DNA from: Terriglobia bacterium
GTDB lineage: Bacteria; Acidobacteriota; Terriglobia; Terriglobales; Acidobacteriaceae
Assembly (NCBI GenBank): GCA_020073165.1
Contig: JAIQFP010000002.1
Span: forward strand, 62,001-126,000
DNA: 64,000 bases
Direction of reading: 5' to 3'
In this document: one piece after another, positions 8,028 through 16,406 of the stretch
How the letters are laid out: each line of letters starts with the position of its first letter
Position numbering within the stretch: position 1 is the stretch's first letter
Notes under the pieces: model-generated
The model's database searches: none
Told to the model about the DNA's origin: nothing
What the model saw: only the letters and a program-made list of their open reading frames with translations
Position numbers and translations under genes: made by a program

Positions 8028-9464
8028 CTATCCGGCCCACAGCCTCCCTTTTTCCGCCTGCACTTCCGCCGCCGCCGCTAGCACTTCCGTTACGACGCCG
8101 GCCACGTCCTCTTCGGTGGTGCGGTGATTCACGAGGCAGGCCCGCAGGCAGAACTGGCCCCGTATCGTTGCATTCGAAACATACACACGACCGCGCTGTA
8201 CCACGCGCTTGAGAATCTCCCCGTTGAGCCGATTCCATTGATCCTCAGGATAAGTTCCCTTGTAGCGGAAGCAAACGGCGCTGAGTCCCACCGGCGCGCA
8301 CAACTCCAGTTCCGAATGAGCGGCAACGGTGGCTGCCAGCTGCTGTGCCAGTTCCAGATCTTTCAACATCGCCGCCCGGAAGGCTGCCAACCCGTGATAA
8401 CGTAGCGACAACCACAGTTTCAACGCGCGAAACCGTCGCGAGAGCTCCAGCGATTCTTCAAAGAAGGCGAAGCCCTCAATCGGGTCACCGGTAAGCGATT
8501 TTGCATAATCTCCGGTGTGGGCAAATGCTCTCTGCGCCGCGGTCGCGTCGCGATACAGCAGGCATCCGCAGTCGAGTGGCTGATAGAGCCACTTGTGCGG
8601 ATCGAGCGACACCGAATCCGCCCGGTCGAGCCCGGCGAATTTCTCGGGTGTTGCCATGGCCGCCAATGCACCGTAGGCCCCATCCACGTGCAGCCAGACA
8701 TGGTGGCGGCGCGCAACAGCGGCGATTTCGGGTATCGGATCAATCGCTCCTGTATTCACCGTGCCCGCCGAAGCCACGATCGCAATCGGAACCTTGCCCG
8801 CCGCTTGATCGCGCTCGATGGCCTGCTCCAGTTCGTGTGGGATCATGCGGAAGCCATTGTCGCTTCCGATCAATCGAAGATTCTCCCTTCCGATCCCGAG
8901 CAGCGCGACACTCTTCGCAATCGACATGTGAACTTCGTCCGAGGCATACACCATGCCCTGGGGCGCACCGGTCAGTCCACGTTCATTGGCAGTGACCGTG
9001 GCCTCCCGCGCCATGGCCAGGGCCATGAGGTTGGCCGAGGAACCGCCACCGGTGAGACTCCCGCTAAGGCCGGCGCACCCGATCGCTTGCGCTATCCACC
9101 CCACCACGGTGCGCTCCAGAGTCACCGCGGCCGGAGCTGAGCGCCATGCCGTCACATTCTGGTTGAGCACGCTGGCCAGCAGGTCAGCGATCGCGGCCAC
9201 CGGTTCCCCAGAACCCAGCACGTAGCCGAAGAAGCGTCCATTTTGCACTCGGGTGTGCGCAACTATCTCACGCAGAGCCAGCACCGCCTCCGCTCCCAAG
9301 CCTTTTTCCGGTGGCGCTGTGTTAAATAACTGCTCCGTCTGCGCGCCGCTCGTGGCCGGGAACGTAGCCCGCGAATCCATTTCTTTAAGGTACTGGGCAG
9401 CGACGCCCACCACCTGTTCTGCCAGGCGGCGAAACTCCTCGGGTGAAATCTCGAGAGGATGCAT
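8028..9464 (-). CDS. PLP-dependent group II decarboxylase (aromatic-L-amino-acid decarboxylase family)
   Basis: A 478-residue cytoplasmic pyridoxal-phosphate enzyme. Visible family features are FFGYVLGSGEPVAAIADLL near the N terminus, TGGGSSANLMAL, the PLP-ring histidine region HVDGAYGALAAM, and the PLP-lysine motif SLDPHKWLYQP. Relatives decarboxylate tryptophan, tyrosine, DOPA or glutamate; the substrate cannot be read from the sequence. The ATG at 9464 begins MHPLEISPEEF, which fits the family; 28 residues of open frame upstream are not family-like. It lies downstream of nuoB on the same strand, with an 84-bp gap and no functional link apparent. Confidence 0.88.
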   Translation of the reverse strand: MHPLEISPEEFRRLAEQVVGVAAQYLKEMDSRATFPATSGAQTEQLFNTAPPEKGLGAEAVLALREIVAHTRVQNGRFFGYVLGSGEPVAAIADLLASVLNQNVTAWRSAPAAVTLERTVVGWIAQAIGCAGLSGSLTGGGSSANLMALAMAREATVTANERGLTGAPQGMVYASDEVHMSIAKSVALLGIGRENLRLIGSDNGFRMIPHELEQAIERDQAAGKVPIAIVASAGTVNTGAIDPIPEIAAVARRHHVWLHVDGAYGALAAMATPEKFAGLDRADSVSLDPHKWLYQPLDCGCLLYRDATAAQRAFAHTGDYAKSLTGDPIEGFAFFEESLELSRRFRALKLWLSLRYHGLAAFRAAMLKDLELAQQLAATVAAHSELELCAPVGLSAVCFRYKGTYPEDQWNRLNGEILKRVVQRGRVYVSNATIRGQFCLRACLVNHRTTEEDVAGVVTEVLAAAAEVQAEKGRLWAG

Positions 9465-9548
9465 GGTGTGGGATTCTATACGCTTGGTTGTAAAGGGGGC
9501 AGCCGTAGAAATCCTGCTGGAGAGACGCTGCTTGCAGCGTCTTCGCAA

Positions 9549-10109
9549 CTAGGAAAGGTTCAACGCCTGCTTGAATGACCCACGCTGCTTCTGGATCTTT
9601 TCCTGCAGCAGGGTGATGGCGTAAATCAACTGCTCGGGACGCGGTGGGCATCCCGGAACATAAACGTCCACCGGAATGACCTGGTTCACGCTCTGCACCA
9701 GCGCGTAGTTGTTGAACACCCCGCCGGAGGTGGCGCATGCACCCATCGAGATCACCCATTTCGGTTCGGGCATCTGCTCCCAGAGCTGACGAATCACCGG
9801 AGCCATTTTGTTGGACACGCGCCCGGCAATGATGATCAGGTCGGATTGCCGCGGCGAAGGCCGAAACACTTCGGCGCCGAAGCGGGCAATGTCAAAGCGG
9901 GAAGCGCCCATCGACATCATCTCGATCGCGCAGCACGCCAGCCCGAACGTCATGGGCCAGATGGAACTCTTGCGCATCCAGTTGATGGCCGAATCCAGTG
10001 TGGTGAGCACCACATGCTCCGGCGCCGGGTTGCCGTAGGTCAGTTCCTTGACGACCCTCTTGCCGTTCTCGGTGGTGACGTAGCTGCCGAAGCTGACTTC
10101 GCTGGCCAT
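9549..10109 (-). CDS. nuoB: NADH-quinone oxidoreductase subunit B (isolated nuoB)
   Basis: NuoB carries cluster N2, the last Fe-S centre before quinone in respiratory complex I. The 186 residues include all four cluster ligands: the adjacent pair in [10 protein letters not shown], then [10 protein letters not shown] and [11 protein letters not shown], plus the expected [10 protein letters not shown] segment. The gene stands alone: no nuoA, nuoC or other complex I gene is adjacent, whereas nuo genes are usually clustered. It could be an extra copy or a split-operon arrangement. The start at 10109 gives MASEVSFGS; there is little Shine-Dalgarno signal. Confidence 0.92.
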   Translation of the reverse strand: MASEVSFGSYVTTENGKRVVKELTYGNPAPEHVVLTTLDSAINWMRKSSIWPMTFGLACCAIEMMSMGASRFDIARFGAEVFRPSPRQSDLIIIAGRVSNKMAPVIRQLWEQMPEPKWVISMGACATSGGVFNNYALVQSVNQVIPVDVYVPGCPPRPEQLIYAITLLQEKIQKQRGSFKQALNLS

Positions 10110-10116
10110 TTGCTTA

Positions 10117-10152
10117 TTTTAAACCACAAAAGACACCAAGGTTCACGAAGGT
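10117..10152. repeat. Short intergenic phrase resembling an interspersed repeat
   Basis: The gap between the dehydrogenase and nuoB holds, on the minus strand, the pieces CCTTCGTGAACCTTGG and TGTCTTTTGTGGTTTAAA. The two halves are imperfect copies of each other. Phrases of the type CTTTGTGGTTTAAA recur between genes in many environmental bacterial genomes as I remember them; I cannot confirm that here. It overlaps the nuoB 5' region. Confidence 0.35.
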
Positions 10153-10159
10153 AAGCAAC

Positions 10160-11182
10160 CTAGGGGTTCAGCACAATTTTCCCGAACATCTGGCTCTTCT
10201 CCATGTACTCATGCGCCACGCGCGCCTCCTTCAGCGGAAAGGCCCGGTCCACCACCGGCTTCAACTTCCCGCTGAAGACGTGCTTCAGGACCTCGTGCAG
10301 CTCGCCCATGGTTCCCATGTACGAGCCCAGAATCGAAAGCTGGCGCGAGTAGACGAAGCGTAGGTCAATCCCCACATCCGGCCCGGTGGTGGCGCCGCAG
10401 GTCACCAGGGTGCCCGCCGGCTTGAGTGACTTGATGCTCTCTTCCCAGGTTGCCTTGCCCACGTGCTCGAAGACGATGTCCACCCCCTGCTTGTTGGTGA
10501 TGCGCCGCACTTCGTCGGAAATCTTCTGGGTGTAATGATTGATGACGTGGTCAGCGCCGAGTTGGCGCGCGCCCTGCATCTTGCGGTCGTCTCCGGCGGT
10601 AGCGATGACGGTCGTGTTGAAGAGCTTGGCGACCTGCACCGCCGCGATGCCCACGCCGGAATTTGCCCCGAGAATGAGCACGATCTGGCCGGGCCGCAGC
10701 GCCGCGCGTCCCAGCAGCATGTGCCACGCCGTCAGGAACACCAGCGGCACGCTGGCGGCTTCGTTGAACCCCAGGCCGTCCGGGATGGGAATGACGTTGA
10801 CCGCGGGCACGGCCATCAACTCGCAGTCACCGCCGTCGGTGCGATTGCCGAGTACGCTGTATTCAGGACACTGGTTCTGGCGCCCGGCGGTGCAGGCTTC
10901 GCAGCGATTGCAAAACGTCATGGGAGCCAGCAGCACGCGCTGCCCTGTCCTTAGCCCCGTGATGTATTCGCCCACCTCGACGATCTCGCCCGCAACATCG
11001 CTTCCGGGAATATGTGGCAACGGAGATTTCGTCGTGCCCTTGCGCGCCCAGATGTCCAGGTGGTTCATGGCACAGGCTTTCACCCGCACCAGTACCTCAT
11101 CTTTGCGCGGCTTGGGGTCGGGCACATCTTCGTAGCGAAGGACCTCGGGTCCACCGTATTGGTGCATGCGGACAGCTTTCAT
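10160..11182 (-). CDS. Zinc-containing alcohol dehydrogenase / quinone reductase family (MDR)
   Basis: A 340-residue medium-chain dehydrogenase. The N-terminal GroES-like domain has MNHLDIWARKG and HIPGSDVAGEIVEVGE. Four cysteines in FCNRCEACTAGRQNQCPE form the structural zinc site. The Rossmann domain has LILGANSGVGIAAVQVAK, consistent with NAD(P)H binding. Likely a zinc-dependent oxidoreductase of alcohols or enones; the exact substrate is unknown. The ATG at 11182 begins MKAVRMHQYGG, the usual N terminus of the family. It is upstream of nuoB on the same strand, 50 bp apart. Confidence 0.9.
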   Translation of the reverse strand: MKAVRMHQYGGPEVLRYEDVPDPKPRKDEVLVRVKACAMNHLDIWARKGTTKSPLPHIPGSDVAGEIVEVGEYITGLRTGQRVLLAPMTFCNRCEACTAGRQNQCPEYSVLGNRTDGGDCELMAVPAVNVIPIPDGLGFNEAASVPLVFLTAWHMLLGRAALRPGQIVLILGANSGVGIAAVQVAKLFNTTVIATAGDDRKMQGARQLGADHVINHYTQKISDEVRRITNKQGVDIVFEHVGKATWEESIKSLKPAGTLVTCGATTGPDVGIDLRFVYSRQLSILGSYMGTMGELHEVLKHVFSGKLKPVVDRAFPLKEARVAHEYMEKSQMFGKIVLNP

Positions 11183-11355
11183 AGGGGCGCTCCCTGGCAG
11201 CACATCAAACTAGCATAAAGGAATTCTGATTCTGTTGAATTCGTCCCATGGCAGGGGTGGACTTTAGGACTGAGCGTGACTGTCCTTCCGGAACCTTCTT
11301 TTCGCCTGGGATTGACATACCCTAAGCGGAGATTGTGGTCGAAGGGAGGGATACC

Positions 11356-12132
11356 ATGCCCCTGATAAGGCCTGTTGCCATCGCTTGCGCCCTGGCGCTG
11401 TTGACGATGACTGGATGTGGCGGCCAGCCCGGAACTTCCCTGGTGGACAGGCCCGGTTACTTCTCTACTGCACCCTCCCACTCCAAGGACATTCCTCGCT
11501 CTGATTCCTACTGCGCCTCGGCTGTCACTCCCAATTCCTGGGAGCCGAGGCCGGACAATAACCAGGCGAACCACACCGTTGTCTCTCCGCCACACAACTG
11601 GGCGCCCGAGAACTATTGGACGAAGTGGCGCGACAAACGCGACAAGGTGACGGGCAATTTCACCGGTACAACCACGGAGATCATCCAGTGGGCAGCCTGC
11701 AAGTGGGGCATTGATGAAGACACCATCCGGGCCCAGGCAGTGATCGAGTCGTACTGGCATATGAGCACGGTGGGAGATGTATGCGGGCCAGAAGGGGAAG
11801 GCTCCTACGGCCTGCTCCAGATCAAGAACGAGGACTGCTCCGGTGCGGTCGTTCACGGCGGGTATCCGCACACGACGCAGTCAACCGCGTTGAACGTGGA
11901 CTGGTACGGGGCCCATATCCGCGCCTGCTACGACGGCGACTTCTATGACGGCGGGCCCTGGCTCTACGATGGGCAAACGGTGGACCAGATCGCGGCGCAG
12001 CACGGATGGGACTACGTCTTTTGGACCTGCGTCGGCGCCCATTTTTCCGGCGACTGGTCACCGGGACAACCGTACGAGTTGCAGGTGCGGCAGATTCTGG
12101 CGGACCGGACGTGGGAAAAGCCGGGCTTTTAG
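11356..12132 (+). CDS. Lysozyme-like (transglycosylase-fold) lipoprotein
   Basis: A 258-residue exported protein. The signal peptide ends in LLTMTGCGG, a lipobox-like sequence, so lipid anchoring at Cys is likely. After a Pro/Asn-rich linker of ~70 residues there is a lysozyme-like domain: WAACKWGIDEDTIRAQAVIES carries a candidate catalytic Glu, followed by EGSYGLLQIK, the SLT-type SYGLLQ motif. This suggests peptidoglycan cleavage, though long insertions separate the usual motifs. The ATG at 11356 is preceded by GGGAGGG. The neighbours (dehydrogenase on the other strand, xdhC) give no clue to a role. Confidence 0.7.
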   Translation: MPLIRPVAIACALALLTMTGCGGQPGTSLVDRPGYFSTAPSHSKDIPRSDSYCASAVTPNSWEPRPDNNQANHTVVSPPHNWAPENYWTKWRDKRDKVTGNFTGTTTEIIQWAACKWGIDEDTIRAQAVIESYWHMSTVGDVCGPEGEGSYGLLQIKNEDCSGAVVHGGYPHTTQSTALNVDWYGAHIRACYDGDFYDGGPWLYDGQTVDQIAAQHGWDYVFWTCVGAHFSGDWSPGQPYELQVRQILADRTWEKPGF

Positions 12133-12243
12133 CTCGTCGCCCCTCCAGTTCCTGAAGCCGGTTTTTCTTGTCGAACACACAGCAACGTGTAAGCGACGCC
12201 TGGTTTGACTTCACTGGCTCCAAACCCCAATAATCATGCTGGC

Positions 12244-13119
12244 ATGGACCTCTACGAGGAGATCGTCAAGCTGCGGAAAGAAGGCCGCCGGGGTGCCGTG
12301 GCCACCATCGTCAACGTCCGGGGCTCGATCCCTTCCTTCAAAACCGCCAAGATGCTCGTCCGCGATGACGGCTCCATCCTGGGTACCATCGGTGGGGGTT
12401 GCGTCGAGGCTGAGGTCTGGCAAGCCGCCCGTGAGGTGATGGAAAGCGAGAAGCCCCGCACCCTGACCTTCAACCTGAATCAGGACCCGAAGTACGATAC
12501 CGGCCTGGTCTGCGGCGGCACGCTCGACATTTTCATCGAGCCGGTACTACCTCCAGCATCACTTTATATTTTCGGTGCAGGCCACGTTTCTGTAAGTCTT
12601 TACAAGGTGGCAAGAAATGCCGGCTTTGATGTTACTGTAATAGATGACCGCGAAGCCTACGCCAACCGCGAGCGCTTTCCCGAAGCCAGTGAGGTCATTG
12701 CCGAAGATTTCGACCAGGCTACAGCACGCCTGACACCGAATGAGTCTTCTTACATCGTGATCGTCACCCGCGGCCACCGCGACGATATGCGGGTGCTGCG
12801 CTGGGCGGTGCGGACCCAGGCCCGCTATATCGGAATGATCGGTTCCAAACGCAAAACGATTGCCATCTTCCGCGAGTTGACCAATGAGGGCATCCCCGCG
12901 GAACTGTTTGAGCGCGCGCACGCCCCAGTTGGCCTCGACATCGGAGCTGTCACCCCGGAGGAAATCGCGGTCGCCATCACCGCCGAGCTGATCGCCGTCC
13001 GCCGCCATGCGGAACGGACCCTGCCGCATATGAGTTGGTTCCATACCAAGAAGCTCGATTCGCTGGATAGTGCGGACGCCGCGGCCGAAGCTCTGCGCGA
13101 GAGCGAGCCGAAGGGCTGA
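12244..13119 (+). CDS. XdhC/CoxI family protein (molybdenum hydroxylase maturation)
   Basis: XdhC-type proteins bind molybdenum cofactor and help deliver it, sulfurated, to xanthine dehydrogenase-type enzymes. The 291 residues show the N-terminal XdhC_CoxI domain (TIVNVRGSIPSFKTAKMLV, GTIGGGCVEAEVW, then LVCGGTLDIFIEP) and a Rossmann-like C-terminal domain with LYIFGAGHVSVSLYKVA and YIGMIGSKRK. The ATG at 12244 is used; an earlier in-frame TTG at 12205 gives residues unlike the family. It is followed 45 bp later by a MobA-like nucleotidyltransferase, the usual partner. No hydroxylase structural gene lies in the window. Confidence 0.9.
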   Translation: MDLYEEIVKLRKEGRRGAVATIVNVRGSIPSFKTAKMLVRDDGSILGTIGGGCVEAEVWQAAREVMESEKPRTLTFNLNQDPKYDTGLVCGGTLDIFIEPVLPPASLYIFGAGHVSVSLYKVARNAGFDVTVIDDREAYANRERFPEASEVIAEDFDQATARLTPNESSYIVIVTRGHRDDMRVLRWAVRTQARYIGMIGSKRKTIAIFRELTNEGIPAELFERAHAPVGLDIGAVTPEEIAVAITAELIAVRRHAERTLPHMSWFHTKKLDSLDSADAAAEALRESEPKG

Positions 13120-13164
13120 TTCCCATCACTGCTTTCCCCCCGTCTTTCTGCTATCTTTTCACTC

Positions 13165-13815
13165 ATGGGCCGTGCTCCTAGTCTCTGCGGGGTGATTCTT
13201 GCTGCGGGCGAGTCGACCCGCATGGGGACAGACAAGGCCCTGCTCCCCTGGCCACCGGTCGCACCTGGGTCGGCAGCCACGGGCCAGACGTTTCTCTCGG
13301 CAGCCATTCAAGCGCTCAGTTCGTTCAACGACATGGTGATCGTCGTCGCTGGAAAGAATGAGGAGAACCTCGCTCCTGTGGCTTACGCCAACGGCGCATT
13401 TGTCATTCAAAACCCAGCCCCGGAGCGTGGCCAATTCAGTTCTTTGCAGCTTGGTTTGCAGGAGGTCTTGAGCCGTGGCCGCGATGCGGCCATGGTCACG
13501 CTGGTGGACCGGCCCCCGGTGACAGCGGCCACCCTGCAACAGCTGCATGCCGCGTTTGAGATGGCTCTCGCGCGCAGGCAATGGGCGGTCGTGCCTGAAT
13601 ACGGCGGTAAGCACGGCCACCCCATCCTGGTCAGCCGCGAGATGATTGAAGAGTTCCTGAAGGCGCCGCCCACCGCCACCGCACGCGACATCGAGCACCG
13701 AAATCAGGCGCACATCGAGTATGTATCCGTGGCCGATCCCTTCGTCGCCATGAACGTGGACACACCGGCAGACTACGCGGCGCTTTCCACCCCAACCGTC
13801 GCGCAACCGAGATGA
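13165..13815 (+). CDS. MobA-like NTP transferase (MocA-type)
   Basis: A 216-residue nucleotidyltransferase. The N-terminal signature GVILAAGESTRMGTDKALLP is the NTP-binding loop of MobA/MocA proteins, and LVDRPPVTAATLQQL holds the metal-binding Asp region. It probably transfers CMP or GMP to molybdopterin (cytidylyltransferase MocA type). Its position directly after xdhC supports a role in cofactor maturation for a molybdenum hydroxylase. The choice between CMP and GMP cannot be made by eye. It ends 25 bp before the HAD gene. Confidence 0.85.
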   Translation: MGRAPSLCGVILAAGESTRMGTDKALLPWPPVAPGSAATGQTFLSAAIQALSSFNDMVIVVAGKNEENLAPVAYANGAFVIQNPAPERGQFSSLQLGLQEVLSRGRDAAMVTLVDRPPVTAATLQQLHAAFEMALARRQWAVVPEYGGKHGHPILVSREMIEEFLKAPPTATARDIEHRNQAHIEYVSVADPFVAMNVDTPADYAALSTPTVAQPR

Positions 13816-13840
13816 TCTCCACGAAAGGGATGCCGCTTAC

Positions 13841-14551
13841 GTGACCGTAATCTCTCCGTTCAAGTCTGCCGAGTTTGTTGACGCCGTTCTCCGACTTCAG
13901 CCGCGCCTCGCAACCTTCGACTGCGATGGCACGCTCTGGGCGGGCGATGCCGGAGAAGGCTTCTTCGATTGGGAGTTGCGGCAGCATCTGGTTTCGGATG
14001 AAATCGTCCGCTGGGCCCGCCCGCGCTACGCCGATTACAAGGCCGGCAAGGTCGACGAAGACACCATGTGCGGCGAGATGGTGACCATGCATCGCGGCCT
14101 GGCTGCAGCCGACGTCCAACACGCCGCCAACCGGTACTTTGACGAGAATTTCGTCGGACAGATTTTTCCCGAGATGCGCGAACTGGTGCGGCGGCTGCGG
14201 GAATCAGGCTGCGACGTTTGGGCAGTATCGTCGACCAACGAGTGGGTGATCCGCGCGGGAATGAGACACTGCGAGATCCCAGAGAACCGAATCCTGGCCG
14301 CCGCGGTCGCGATCGAGAACGGCCACGTCGGCGACCGCTTAGTTCGCGTCCCCACAGGCGAGGGCAAACCGAGGGCTATCCGCGAGGTCATCCGGCGCGA
14401 TCCCGATGTAGCCTTCGGAAATTCGCGCTGGGACACGGAGATGCTGGAAATCGCCCGGTGTGCCTTTGCGGTGAATCCCAACTCCGAGTTGCAGAAGATT
14501 GCCCAGAAGCACCGCTGGCCAGTCTATTTCCCCGACAGCATACGACTCTGA
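13841..14551 (+). CDS. HAD-IB family phosphatase (SerB-like)
   Basis: A 236-residue HAD hydrolase. Motif I FDCDGTLWAGD carries the nucleophile and acid/base Asp, motif II is the VWAVSSTNEW region with Ser/Thr, and motif IV is in DVAFGNSRWDTEML. The architecture matches phosphoserine-phosphatase-like HAD-IB enzymes; a phosphoamino acid or other small phosphomonoester is a likely substrate. The start is GTG 13841, with GAAAGG about 13 nt upstream. The strand and short gap suggest co-transcription with the xdhC pair, but no functional connection is clear. Confidence 0.82.
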   Translation: MTVISPFKSAEFVDAVLRLQPRLATFDCDGTLWAGDAGEGFFDWELRQHLVSDEIVRWARPRYADYKAGKVDEDTMCGEMVTMHRGLAAADVQHAANRYFDENFVGQIFPEMRELVRRLRESGCDVWAVSSTNEWVIRAGMRHCEIPENRILAAAVAIENGHVGDRLVRVPTGEGKPRAIREVIRRDPDVAFGNSRWDTEMLEIARCAFAVNPNSELQKIAQKHRWPVYFPDSIRL

Positions 14552-14680
14552 CCTCTGCCGTTGATCGACCAGATTTGCCTTTGGGCAACCGTCGCCCCCA
14601 TGTATACTCTCGCCCAATCTCGGGCCTCCTCATCGCTGTTCCCGACCACATAGCTGGGCAGATTGCACGACCGAAGCAGC

Positions 14681-15991
14681 ATGGCCACTACCGTCATCTC
14701 GACCCATCTCGGTGACCGTACCCGACACCGCATCGCCCTGCGCCTGCTGCCTTATCTTTTTTCCCTTTACGTCATTGCGTTTCTCGACCGGATGAATATT
14801 TCCACCGCGGCGCTGGAGATGCCCCACGATCTCGGGTTCAGCGATCGCGTGCTGGGGCTGGGGTCAGGCATTTTCTTCCTCGGCTATATCCTTCTGGAGA
14901 TTCCGGGCAGCCTGATTGTGGAGCGCTGGAGCGCGCGCCGCTGGATTGCCCGCATCATGTTCTCCTGGGGGCTGGTCACTATCACCATGGCGTTTATCCG
15001 CACCCCGCACCAGTTCTATACCGTGCGGTTTCTCCTGGGATTGGCCGAGGCTGGGTTCTTTCCCGGTGTAATCGTCTACCTGACGCACTGGTTTATCTAT
15101 GAGGACCGCGCCAAAGCCGTCGCCAATTTCATGGCGGCCATCCCCTTGTCCTACGTTCTCGGCTCCCCGATATCGGGATGGCTGCTGGGGGTCAACTGGA
15201 TGGGGATTCGCGGCTGGCGCTGGCTGTTTATCGTGGAAGGAATCCCGGCTCTGGTCTTCGGCGTGGTTACCTGGTTCTACCTGACCGATCGGCCGCGCGA
15301 AGCAAAGTGGCTGTCCCCGGACGAGCGAGACTGGATTGCCCGCCAATTGGAACAGGAGAGGCAAGCAAAGAAGGCCGCCCACTCGTACACCATCTGGCAG
15401 GCGCTCTGCCATCGCGACGTGCTCATTCTGACGGCGGCGTACTTCGTCGACAATCTTGCGGGCTTCGCCTTGAGTTTCTGGATGCCCACCATGATCAAGC
15501 GCGTCTCGGGACTGGCGAACTTCCCCGTGGCCTTACTGGTGGCTGTGCCCTACATTGTCGCGGTGCTTGCCATGCAACTGAACGGCTGGCACTCGGATCG
15601 AACGGCGGAACGGCGCTGGCATACCGCCATCCCGCTCTTGATCGCGGCTGCCGCCCTGCTCCCACTGAGCCTCGCCGAGTTGGGGACGATACCTTCCGTG
15701 GTGCTGTTCGCCATGGCCCATGCGGGCCTGCTGGCCTTTGTTCCCAGCTTCTGGGCCATGCCTTCCGCGTTCCTCAGTGACACCGCAGCGGCGGTTTCTA
15801 CCGGCGCGATCAACTGCTTCGCCGTGGGCCTCGGAGGCTTCGCCGGGCCGGCTCTTCTCGGCTATCTGGCGACGCGATCCAATTCTTTCCGATCCGGGTT
15901 TGCTTGCCTGGTAGCGGCGCTAGTGGCTGCTGGTCTCTTAACACTGACGCTCCGCGTGCGCCGTCCCGAACGCGTCCTTACAACTGCTTGA
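14681..15991 (+). CDS. MFS transporter, anion:cation symporter type
   Basis: A 436-residue inner-membrane protein with twelve predicted helices. RLLPYLFSLYVIAFLDRMNI starts helix 1, and RFLLGLAEAGFFPGVIVYLT is the hallmark helix-4 segment of the ACS family (relatives carry tartrate, phthalate, glucarate or 4-hydroxyphenylacetate). The central loop contains the family-typical FYLTDRPREAKWL. The substrate is likely an organic acid but cannot be named. The ATG at 14681 is preferred over an in-frame TTG at 14663. Its last 14 bp overlap the convergent IscU-like gene. Confidence 0.9.
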   Translation: MATTVISTHLGDRTRHRIALRLLPYLFSLYVIAFLDRMNISTAALEMPHDLGFSDRVLGLGSGIFFLGYILLEIPGSLIVERWSARRWIARIMFSWGLVTITMAFIRTPHQFYTVRFLLGLAEAGFFPGVIVYLTHWFIYEDRAKAVANFMAAIPLSYVLGSPISGWLLGVNWMGIRGWRWLFIVEGIPALVFGVVTWFYLTDRPREAKWLSPDERDWIARQLEQERQAKKAAHSYTIWQALCHRDVLILTAAYFVDNLAGFALSFWMPTMIKRVSGLANFPVALLVAVPYIVAVLAMQLNGWHSDRTAERRWHTAIPLLIAAAALLPLSLAELGTIPSVVLFAMAHAGLLAFVPSFWAMPSAFLSDTAAAVSTGAINCFAVGLGGFAGPALLGYLATRSNSFRSGFACLVAALVAAGLLTLTLRVRRPERVLTTA

Positions 15992-16331
15992 GCGCCGCCG
16001 CCAGCGCGTCCATCGCCAGGTGACTGGCGTGAGTAGAGGCTTCCGGCATACCCCCGATGGCCTGCACCAATTCTTCCCGCCGCAGCCGGCGAGCCTCGGG
16101 CACAGTCTTTCCCTGCACCAATTCGGTCAGCAGCGACCCGCAAGCCATGGCCGGCACGCATCCTTTGGCGCGAAACCGAATCTCCGTAATGCGCCCAGCT
16201 TCGATTCTCAGAGTCAATTTCAGAATGTCCCCGCACGCTGGATTTTCGACCTGAACCGACGCGTCTGGATTGTCGATTTCGCCCGCATTGCGCGGATGCT
16301 CGAAATGATCGAGAACCTGGGGAGAGTACAT
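15978..16331 (-). CDS. IscU/NifU-N-like iron-sulfur scaffold protein lacking the third cysteine
   Basis: A 117-residue protein homologous to IscU. It starts MYSPQVLDHFEHPRNAGEID, the classic N terminus, and has VENPACGDILKL (first ligand Cys plus the Asp) and FRAKGCVPAMACGSLLTE (second ligand Cys). In canonical IscU the C-terminal helix has a HCS-x-LA motif with the third ligand; here it reads THASHLAMDAL, so that cysteine is Ala (codon GCC, two changes from Cys). An extra cysteine occurs in ACGS. It may still carry clusters or sulfur, or act as a dedicated carrier. It overlaps the MFS gene end and is divergent from the BtuF-like gene. The frame stays open far upstream (to 17186), but only this part is IscU. 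Confidence 0.85.
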   Translation of the reverse strand: MYSPQVLDHFEHPRNAGEIDNPDASVQVENPACGDILKLTLRIEAGRITEIRFRAKGCVPAMACGSLLTELVQGKTVPEARRLRREELVQAIGGMPEASTHASHLAMDALAAALKQL

Positions 16332-16363
16332 GCGACCAGATTGTAACGTGCCCTGCGGGTGTG

Positions 16364-16385
16364 GCGCGGGCGCTCGCGCCCGCGT
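16364..16385. repeat. GC-rich palindrome between divergent genes
   Basis: GCGCGGGCG (16364-16372) pairs with CGCCCGCGT (16377-16385) around a CTCG tetraloop, giving a 9-bp stem. It sits in the 75-bp region between the IscU-like gene and the BtuF-like gene, which diverge, so it is not a terminator. It resembles a short interspersed palindrome or a protein-binding site. Confidence 0.45.
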
Positions 16386-16406
16386 GCGGTAACATGGAGC
16401 CATTAA

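Noticed and set aside
11221-11242. Two GAATTC palindromes 10 bp apart upstream of the lysozyme-like lipoprotein
   Set aside because: Six-base palindromes repeated once are expected by chance; a TTGACA at 11312-11317 also lacks a matching -10.
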